Of a DNA stretch of 64,000 bases, positions 1 to 6,900 are shown piece after piece (the stretch's first letter is position 1; every line of letters starts with the position of its first letter). Source of the stretch: an uncultured Methanomassiliicoccus sp. (GTDB taxonomy: Archaea; Thermoplasmatota; Thermoplasmata; Methanomassiliicoccales; Methanomassiliicoccaceae); assembly GCA_905203995.1 (NCBI GenBank), contig CAJKXZ010000002.1, forward strand, positions 186,001 to 250,000. The letters are read 5' to 3'. Made by a program: the position numbers and the translations under genes. Below the pieces are notes generated by a model. It saw nothing but the letters and a program-made list of their open reading frames with translations. It was not told the origin of the DNA and did no database searches.

Positions 1-159
1 AGCCATTGCTTCATCAATACTGTTGTCTACAACTTCATAAATCAGATGATGTAATCCTCGAATGTCAGTAGATCCGATATACATACCGGGTCGTTTTCTA
101 ACTGCTTGTAAACCTTCCAAAACCTGGATTTGGTCCGCACCGTAATCGCTTTCAACCAT
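1..159 (-). CDS. gyrB: DNA gyrase subunit B, N-terminal fragment (cut by window edge)
   Basis: The first 53 residues of GyrB, the ATPase subunit of type II topoisomerase that introduces negative supercoils with GyrA. Translating the reverse strand gives a start (MVESDYGADQIQVLEG) followed by the GHKL-ATPase N-terminal motif RKRPGMYIGS and then the helix with EVVDNSIDEA, where the Glu and Asn of ExxDNS contact ATP and Mg. The ATG at 159 is preceded by AGAGGT about eight bases upstream. The gene continues past position 1. Gyrase of bacterial origin is known in several euryarchaeal groups, including Thermoplasmatota. It is divergent from thiC across a 200-base gap. Confidence 0.93.
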   Translation of the reverse strand, partial: MVESDYGADQIQVLEGLQAVRKRPGMYIGSTDIRGLHHLIYEVVDNSIDEAMA

Positions 160-360
160 GATTAAACCTCTGACGCGTCGAACATTATTCGTTCGCCAGT
201 AACTTAGCAGAATTATGCATCCCTGCTGCCATTCTGACCTCTTTCCTAATGGCTTCCTAATACTAATACTTTTCAAGATTCTGGATTACCATTTGAGAGG
301 TCGTCTAAACTTAGCAAAACCTCATCTAGCTGAGTGTGTTTTCTAGAGGGTATGGGCACC

Positions 361-1626
361 ATGACCGGACTGAAAAATGGATTTGAAGCGGAGATTAAAA
401 AAATTGCACAGCTCGAGGGCGTATCTGAGGAATTTGTAGCAAGAGGAGTAGAAGCTGGAAGAATCGTGATTCCCTGCAACCCTATTCATGCTCCCCAGCC
501 CTGTGGAATTGGTGAAGGTCTCTCGGTGAAAGTAAACGTCAATGTAGGTACTTCCAGAGACCGCATAGAAGTAGAAGAGGAGCTCGAAAAGGTCCGGATT
601 TCATTGAAGTATGGCGCTGATGCGTTAATGGATCTCAGTACCGGTGGTGACATAGATGACATCCGCTCAAAAATTTTATCAGAATGTTCAATTCCTGTAG
701 GTACAGTTCCCATTTATCAAACAGGAGTCAGACTGGCCAGAAAAGGAGCCGTTGTTGACATGACTGAAGATGACATCTTCAATGGCATCATCCAGCATGC
801 CAAAGATGGTGTGGATTTCATGACAGTCCATTGTGGAATAACCAAAGAGCTTGTTGAACGCCTTAAACGCTCCCCTCGTGTAACCGATGTGGTATCAAGA
901 GGAGGGTCATTTTTAGTAGCTTGGATTTTACATCATGAAATGGAGAATCCACTCTACAAAAATTTTGATTATCTGCTTGAACTCGCAGAAGAGTATCAAT
1001 TTACACTTTCACTTGGTGATGGGATTCGACCAGGATCCACAAATGATGCTACCGATGGCCCACAAATTAACGAGTTGATCAACCTTGGAGAGCTTGTTCA
1101 GCGGTGTAGGACTGCAGGAGTACAAGCCATGGTAGAAGGTCCCGGGCATATGCCTATGAATCAGATTGAGGCTAATGTGAGGCTTGAGAAGCGGATTTGC
1201 GATAATGCACCGTTTTACGTATTAGGACCATTAGTGACAGATATCGCACCTGGTTATGACCATATTGTAGGCGCCATCGGTGGAGCGTATGCCGCGTGGA
1301 AGGGCGCTGATTTTCTTTGTTATGTTACACCAGCCGAACACCTATCGCTGCCTACACCGGAAGACGTGAAAGAAGGTTTGATTGCTAGCAAGATTGCTGC
1401 TCATGCTGCGGACTTAGCTCTAGGCCGTGGTGGCGACCGCGATCTCAGGATGTCCAAAGCTAGAAAAGAGCTGAATTGGGAGATCATGTACCACGAAGCC
1501 ATTGATGAAGAGAAAGCACGAGCATACCGTGCACGAGGAATTACTGAAGAAAAAGAAGGATGCTCAATGTGCGGGGACATTTGTGCAATAAAAATTGTAA
1601 ATGAGTATCTAAAAAACAGGTCATGA
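361..1626 (+). CDS. thiC: Phosphomethylpyrimidine synthase ThiC
   Basis: A radical SAM enzyme that converts aminoimidazole ribotide to HMP phosphate, the pyrimidine half of thiamine. The 421-residue product has the hallmark stretches GRIVIPCNP, VGTVPIYQT, the HCGIT segment, VEGPGHMPMNQ and LGPLVTDIAPGYDH. It ends with the C-terminal CSMCGDICA cluster (CxxCxxxxC), the iron-sulfur site peculiar to ThiC. In-frame starts exist at 334 (GTG) and 352 (ATG), but GAGGG at 344-348 suits the ATG at 361. No clear TPP riboswitch is visible in the leader. The stop overlaps the convergent crcB stop by six bases. No other thiamine gene lies nearby. Confidence 0.95.
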   Translation: MTGLKNGFEAEIKKIAQLEGVSEEFVARGVEAGRIVIPCNPIHAPQPCGIGEGLSVKVNVNVGTSRDRIEVEEELEKVRISLKYGADALMDLSTGGDIDDIRSKILSECSIPVGTVPIYQTGVRLARKGAVVDMTEDDIFNGIIQHAKDGVDFMTVHCGITKELVERLKRSPRVTDVVSRGGSFLVAWILHHEMENPLYKNFDYLLELAEEYQFTLSLGDGIRPGSTNDATDGPQINELINLGELVQRCRTAGVQAMVEGPGHMPMNQIEANVRLEKRICDNAPFYVLGPLVTDIAPGYDHIVGAIGGAYAAWKGADFLCYVTPAEHLSLPTPEDVKEGLIASKIAAHAADLALGRGGDRDLRMSKARKELNWEIMYHEAIDEEKARAYRARGITEEKEGCSMCGDICAIKIVNEYLKNRS

Positions 1627-1998
1627 ATGATGTGGGATTCTAATTCCAATCTTAAGACCCAAAACGACAAACGCTAAACCGATGACCAGTGTTAGGAAGA
1701 TGTACACCAACAACTCTATTCCTATCTGGTCCATCGTCAACACAATTTCATAGATAAATGTACTAAATGTTGAAAGGCCACCCATCAAGCCTGTAGATAA
1801 AAATGAACTCTGGGTCGTGCTTATTTTTTTAACAGCAAGTGCTCCTGCCAATACGCCGACAAAAAATGAAGCAAGCATATTGGCAATGAATATCGAAGCA
1901 GAAAGAATTTCGGTGGCGGGGACCACTAGCACAAATAACTCTCTGATCAATGCACCGAGACCACCGCCTAAGAAAACAAGGAAGAGATTGGGATTCAC
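1621..1998 (-). CDS. crcB: Fluoride channel CrcB/Fluc, second copy
   Basis: A small four-helix membrane protein (about 125 residues) that exports toxic fluoride through a dual-topology dimer. The family marks are FLGGGLGALIREL near the N-terminus and GGLSTFSTF in the third helix, whose Phe/Ser/Thr residues line the fluoride path. The reading frame is open further upstream. The likely start is the GTG at 1998, which overlaps the stop of the upstream crcB (GTGA overlap) and has GGAGG about seven bases before it. The two genes are therefore translationally coupled. Paired, divergent crcB genes commonly form a heterodimeric channel with fixed opposite orientations. Confidence 0.9.
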   Translation of the reverse strand: MNPNLFLVFLGGGLGALIRELFVLVVPATEILSASIFIANMLASFFVGVLAGALAVKKISTTQSSFLSTGLMGGLSTFSTFIYEIVLTMDQIGIELLVYIFLTLVIGLAFVVLGLKIGIRIPHHS

Positions 1999-2381
1999 AT
2001 CAAACCCTCCGCTACCATGATTCCTAGGCAGGCCGTAAGTATGCCGATGATTACTGAACCCAGCCAATAGATTAAGGCAATCACTTTATTTTTCCTAAAT
2101 AGTTGGGCGGATTCAAGTTCATAAGTGCTATATGTCGTATATCCACCAAGGATACCAGTTATCAAGAATAGGCGCAATAATTCATAGTCGCTGGACAACA
2201 GAATTGTAGCGATAAAACCAATTGCAAAGGTTCCTGAAATATTAACGATAAAAGTGCCAAAAGGGAAGATGCTACTAACTTTTTCTAAAATAAAGGTGGT
2301 TATGCCCAACCTCAACACTGCACCGATGCCGCCTCCTAAGAATACTGCAAGAACAACAATAGCACTCTCGGCAGGCAACAC
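1995..2381 (-). CDS. crcB: Fluoride channel CrcB/Fluc, first copy
   Basis: The promoter-proximal member of a crcB pair, 128 residues with four hydrophobic segments. The motif GGGIGAVLRLG occupies residues 16-26 and GGYTTYSTYELES is the third-helix track, with Tyr replacing the usual Phe at two positions. It starts at a GTG (2381). No strong ribosome-binding site is seen, but TATA-like sequence lies upstream (TATAAAAATATATTTC on the plus strand around 2404). No fluoride riboswitch was recognised in the leader. Fluoride enters cells as HF at low pH, and the two-gene arrangement suggests a heterodimer. Confidence 0.9.
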   Translation of the reverse strand: MLPAESAIVVLAVFLGGGIGAVLRLGITTFILEKVSSIFPFGTFIVNISGTFAIGFIATILLSSDYELLRLFLITGILGGYTTYSTYELESAQLFRKNKVIALIYWLGSVIIGILTACLGIMVAEGLM

Positions 2382-2487
2382 ATTTGGAGAATTCGTGAAG
2401 GTCTATAAAAATATATTTCAAACTGCTTACAATCTGGCTTATAAAGGTAGACCGGCGCATAGGGGATGTTTAAATGTTGGAAAAAAG

Positions 2488-2583
2488 AGCCACTGGAGGG
2501 GTTCGAACCCTCGGCCTGCGGTTTACGAAACCGCCGCTCCTTAACGGTCCTTTTAAAGAGGACTACCGCTGAGCTACAGTGGC
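2488..2583 (-). tRNA. tRNA-Thr (CGU) with a 23-nt D-loop insertion
   Basis: The cloverleaf reads clearly on the minus strand. The acceptor stem GCCACTG/CAGTGGC (2583-2577 with 2495-2489) is followed by a D-stem GCTC/GAGC, an anticodon stem GCGGT/ACCGC with loop TTCGTAA giving anticodon CGU (Thr), a five-base variable loop, and T-arm GAGGG-TTCGAAC-CCCTC. The discriminator is U and no CCA is encoded. The gene is 96 nt; removing bases 2562-2540 leaves a canonical 73 nt. The insertion sits after AGCGGTAG in the D-loop and contains GTCCT/AGGAC, which can form its own hairpin. It may be a non-canonical intron. An archaeal TATA box (GATATAAACC on the minus strand, near 2612) lies about 26 bases upstream of the 5' end, and a T-run follows the 3' end. 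Confidence 0.88.
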
Positions 2584-2705
2584 GTGTATTAAAGGCAAAG
2601 CTCCAGTGGTTTATATCTTTTTGTATATGGAGGTTCTAAATGCAAGAATTCAGGAATGAACCCTAAACACTTATAATTAATACTTACAAAGAAATTTAGG
2701 GTCAT

Positions 2706-3497
2706 ATGAAAGCGTACGTGAATATTGAATATACTCTCAACAATGGTCAGGCATTTCGATGGAAAAAGATCGACGATGAATGGCGTGGTGTTTGCAGAGA
2801 CAAAATTATTCATATTCATCAAGAAGGTGATGAAATTTCATTTAGAGGGGCGTCACAAGAGTTCATCTCCAGCTATCTGCGCCTAGATGACGATCTGGAT
2901 GAAATTTATGAAAGCATATGTACAGACCAACAAGTTGCAGCAGCAGTGGAACGATTTAAAGGCATGAGACTTTTAAGACAGGACTTGTGGGAGTGTTCAG
3001 CATCATATATGCTAGCAACAAATGCTACTGTACCTCGAATAAAATCAATGATTGAAAATGTTTGCAAAAAATGTGGTAGAGAATTAGAAGAAGGGATTTT
3101 TGCATTCCCCTTACCAGAACAAATTGTAGAGCAGGATCTTTCTCAATGTGGGTTGGGTTTCAGAGCAGAACGTCTTAAAAAATATGCAGAAAGTGTGTTG
3201 TCCGGTGAATTTAATCTATCAGCCCTCTACGAGATGAACTATGATGAAGCAATTGCTAGCTTGATGACTGTATACGGGATAGGGCCGAAAGTTGCAGACT
3301 GTATCGCATTATTCTCACTAGGTCATCTGAAGGCTTGTCCCATTGATGCTCGCATAAGCCACGTCATGGAGGATATCTATGGGATTAAAGGAAGCTATGC
3401 GAAAGTTGGTGCATATGCTAGAGACCACTTTGGTCCATATGCGGGCTACGCGCAGGAGTATTTCTATATTGGTATGAGCGCAGAGTACAAAGATTAA
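2706..3497 (+). CDS. ogg: 8-oxoguanine DNA glycosylase/AP lyase, OGG1 type
   Basis: A bifunctional base-excision repair enzyme that removes 8-oxoguanine opposite C. It has the OGG N-terminal signature NNGQAFRW (residues 12-19), a helix-hairpin-helix VYGIGPKVADCI (residues 189-200) carrying the catalytic Lys195, and the catalytic Asp214 within CPIDARISH. Its length of 263 is typical of archaeal OGG1-like enzymes and shorter than human OGG1 (345). The ATG at 2706 directly follows GGGTCAT. Its stop forms a TTAA palindrome shared with the convergent regulator. It is divergent from the tRNA and appears as a single-gene unit. Confidence 0.92.
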   Translation: MKAYVNIEYTLNNGQAFRWKKIDDEWRGVCRDKIIHIHQEGDEISFRGASQEFISSYLRLDDDLDEIYESICTDQQVAAAVERFKGMRLLRQDLWECSASYMLATNATVPRIKSMIENVCKKCGRELEEGIFAFPLPEQIVEQDLSQCGLGFRAERLKKYAESVLSGEFNLSALYEMNYDEAIASLMTVYGIGPKVADCIALFSLGHLKACPIDARISHVMEDIYGIKGSYAKVGAYARDHFGPYAGYAQEYFYIGMSAEYKD

Positions 3498-3880
3498 TCG
3501 TCAGCACGACCGCAATCTGGGCATACGCATGCCGGCGCTTTCAAGCCTGTGTGAACCTCATAAATGGAGACTAACATTCCACTTTTCTTAACCATCTCGC
3601 AGATTCTACAAGTTTCAGTTACAATATCGGAACCATCAATGATGCGCTGAGCAGAAAGTGAGATTTCCTTCCTAAAGTCATCGTATTGTCCACTAGCTTC
3701 AATCTCTTTATTGCTGCCTCTTTTTGATTTGAGGTATTGAGATACGGCCGCGTCAGTAACACCGAATTTACGAGCTACTTCGGCTTGGATCATGCCATGC
3801 TTATCAACAAGTTCTCAAGCTAATTCTCTTCGTATTGCCGGAAGAACATACCAAACAATCAGTTCGCATGGGATCTTCAT
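3494..3880 (-). pseudogene. Archaeal HTH transcriptional regulator interrupted by an in-frame TGA
   Basis: An archaeal regulator with an N-terminal helix-turn-helix (AEVARKFGVTDAAVSQYLKSKRG) and a C-terminal zinc-ribbon-like tail with CRIC and CVCPDC cysteines. Translation from the ATG at 3880 gives MKIPCELIVWYVLPAIRREL-A, then TGA at 3817-3815 (codon 22), then ELVDKHGMIQ in the same frame. Family members read straight through this region with a basic residue at that point, so the frame is intact except for the one stop codon. An internal ATG at 3793 could still yield a 99-residue protein holding the HTH. No ribosome-binding site is seen there. Explanations are a recent nonsense mutation, a sequencing error or readthrough. 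Confidence 0.75.
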
Positions 3881-3931
3881 AAACCTGAAGTTTGTTTAAC
3901 GATATTAAACGTTTCGCAGGGATGTAGGTGA

Positions 3932-6900
3932 TCAGGCGCCTCCGGGATTAGTTTTTTCATAGAATGATAAGATATCCCAATCATCTTCTTCATCCTTATG
4001 ACGTTTACAAACGATACCATTAGCTCGAGAGTATCTTTCAAGGATCAATTCGGCATCACGAGAACCGATGAAATCTTCAATTGAAAGCTCATCCTTTGAA
4101 TTTATTCTTCCCCGGAATGATCCTACGACGTTTGTTCCTTCCATAATTAGTGTGTAGTTTGCTCCACCACGGAGTTTTCTCACCCATTCTGAAAGATAAG
4201 TATGGAGGTTATCATCAGGTGTGATTACTACTTCTTCTTCAAATTGAATTTTACCATATGACTTTAGCTCTGATTTTAACATCCAGTACATAGTGTCAGT
4301 ATCTTCAATCAAAAAGCCTTTTACTAGGAAACCTTCTTCTTCCAACTCTGCTAAAATCTGGCGGATATCTCGCATAGGAAGCCGGAATCTGAGGAAATGA
4401 GAAAGACCTTCTGCACTGAACATACCATAATTCTTAAAAAAGTGAGCAATGATCTTTTTCCGCGCTTCTTTTACATCCATGTCTAGTTTGGATACTATTT
4501 TAAAACGTTTATTTTGATCTGTATAGATGATGGATCCAGAATTCAAAGCTTTAAGTGCTTCCTGAGTGGCTTCCTTGCTAAGTGGGGAGTTGTTTAAGAT
4601 TGTCGCCCTAAACATTGGTTTTCCGCCTTCAATCATTTTCAATATTGTTTTCATATCGGCAGTAATTTCACGATTCTTAGCGGCTCTGCAGAGACTGACG
4701 AATTCCACTGACGCATAAGTAACATAATCTGGAATCGCCTGTGCTTTGATAACAAATCCCATGTCGAACATACTTTTTAGAGGTATTCGATTGCGACAGC
4801 GGATCGATGTTGAAGCGTCTGATCTTAGACCACCTTGGACTTTGATGGCATCAGCAACATTTTGGAAACGACGTCCCAGACCTTGTTTGGTAAAAACCAA
4901 TGAAAGTGCAGAACTTAAAGGACGCTGAACCTCTACAAGATTACCTTTGGCAAACATATCACCAATTAAAAACCAACCTTTTGTGAAGAAGATCTCCCTA
5001 ATTTCATCAGTCACATTCAACGGAGTGTTGCCCATGACTTCCCTGATGCGGATAACATCATAGCCTTCCATTTGGTGATAGCGCATGAGCGTGTCTAAGG
5101 CATCTAGTACTTGTGGAAGATAATCGCTAGAATCAAGATCGAGTTCTCTGATTTCAATGACTCCGCTCATACTCCATTTTTCTACGCCCCCAATCAACTT
5201 TCCATCACACAGTATTGGGTAGATCCAGCGGTCTCCAAAACGGGAGGCGACGGCTGCCCAGATGGACTGTATATATGGATCATAAAGTGAGACAATCTTA
5301 CAGCCTTTGGGCTGTGAATCAGCTTTTCCTAAAGCTTCCAGTTCATCGCGGAAGATGAACATCTCTTCGCGTCCTTCACCTACAGAAATTGATTCTACAT
5401 CCAGCTCGCTGATAGCATCCATGATCTGTTCATGAGTAAATTGCGTAGCAGTCGAAATCATGTAAACGGATACTGGCCCATACGATCGAATATATTGTTC
5501 AACGATTTTAGTAATGGGATTTTCATTAAAAGCTGGTGCATCATAACAGAGGTATATGTTCTCTGAAGCACGCTCTTCACGCTCTTCGAATCGGCGCATG
5601 ATGTACATGTTGCGGTCTAGGTGTTCGATTGATTCTTTAATCTCATCTTTTTGTCTGTCCGCAATAAGTGCATCAATTTGACGCATGGAGGCTCCGTCTT
5701 CCATTGAAGAAATGATTTCTAAAATCCTCTGATCCAGATTCGTTGGTTTTTCCCGGCGGTAAGCTGCAACATAAGCGGGAGCATCTTCGGCTAAGATATA
5801 TCTTACGCGTCCCCTCATAAACCTACCTAGAAGAATCTTTCCAGATCGCCGCAGATTTTCCCAATCCTTCATACTAAAATTGGTTACACGATAAAAAGCG
5901 TCTAAAGGAGAACCGATCGTTCCATTTGTCTTAAATAATTCTTCTATAGTATTAAATGGACCATCTTGTTTATTTCTGCGATGAGCTTCCACTGTTGAAT
6001 AATCATAAGCGTCAAGATTGGATGTTTTTAATCTAAGATAGTCTTTCTTTAGCATATATTGATTATTTTCAGAAACAAGATACTTTCCTTCACGGATAAG
6101 CTCCCTGTGCATCATCCCCTTTAAGGCAGTCTGAACGTCTTTGGAAGATAAAGATAGTGCAAAGGCGATATCTTCCACATCTGCCGGAGCATAACATTTG
6201 AGATAGTTTAGAATCACTTGATCAATAGACTCATCTCGTGGCGGTAAAGATAGATTCTGTCTAATGTAGGTCCATTTTCCATTCTGGTATGAAGTACGTT
6301 TTACAGAACCGCATACCTCTAATTTCCTTAGAATTTGCGAAACTTTTTCTCGAGGAATGGCCGATAAGGAGACTAACTCAGGAATTGTGTGGTTTGTATC
6401 CAAGAAGCTTAAAAGCTTAGTTTCTGATTCACCTAAAGTCCTCGCAGAAGATAATGCTGACGAGTAAACTGGAAGATCCTTAGTGGTTACGAAATAGACA
6501 TCATCGAGATAGACGGTTGAGATTTTTTCTTCAGCTAAAAGTTCTTTTGACCAGAGATCTATTTCATCCCGATTTGCTGTGCAATAGGGATAGATGTTTC
6601 GGCCTTTTTCTTTAAAGATTCTTACTGGTTGAATTCTTGCGATTAGTTCGAATAACTCATCTTTGGTGGAAGCGGTACCGATCTTTTGACGGAAATAAGG
6701 TACTACTTGTTCCTCTTTGAACTCAAATTCAGAGACATCAACTCCAAGTACCTTTGTTAAAACTTTACGATGCAGCTCACGCAATAAGGCACCACGATCC
6801 TCCATTAACACCATATCAGAGATTCCTGCCAAAACAGCATTGTGAGCAAAGGGAGACGGGGAAGCTGTATAATCAATAGTGTGGATTTTCATTTCTCCGT

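Noticed and set aside
160..360. TPP riboswitch upstream of thiC
   Set aside because: A CTGGATTACCA segment and GAGGT/ACCTC arms recall parts of the aptamer, but the CUGAGA core and the GAACCUGAUC block are missing, so it is not supported.
2382..2487. Fluoride (crcB) riboswitch
   Set aside because: No conserved aptamer pairing is visible in the short AT-rich leader.
3494..3880. Selenoprotein reading of the TGA
   Set aside because: The site is normally basic and not redox-active, and no SECIS-like hairpin was seen nearby.
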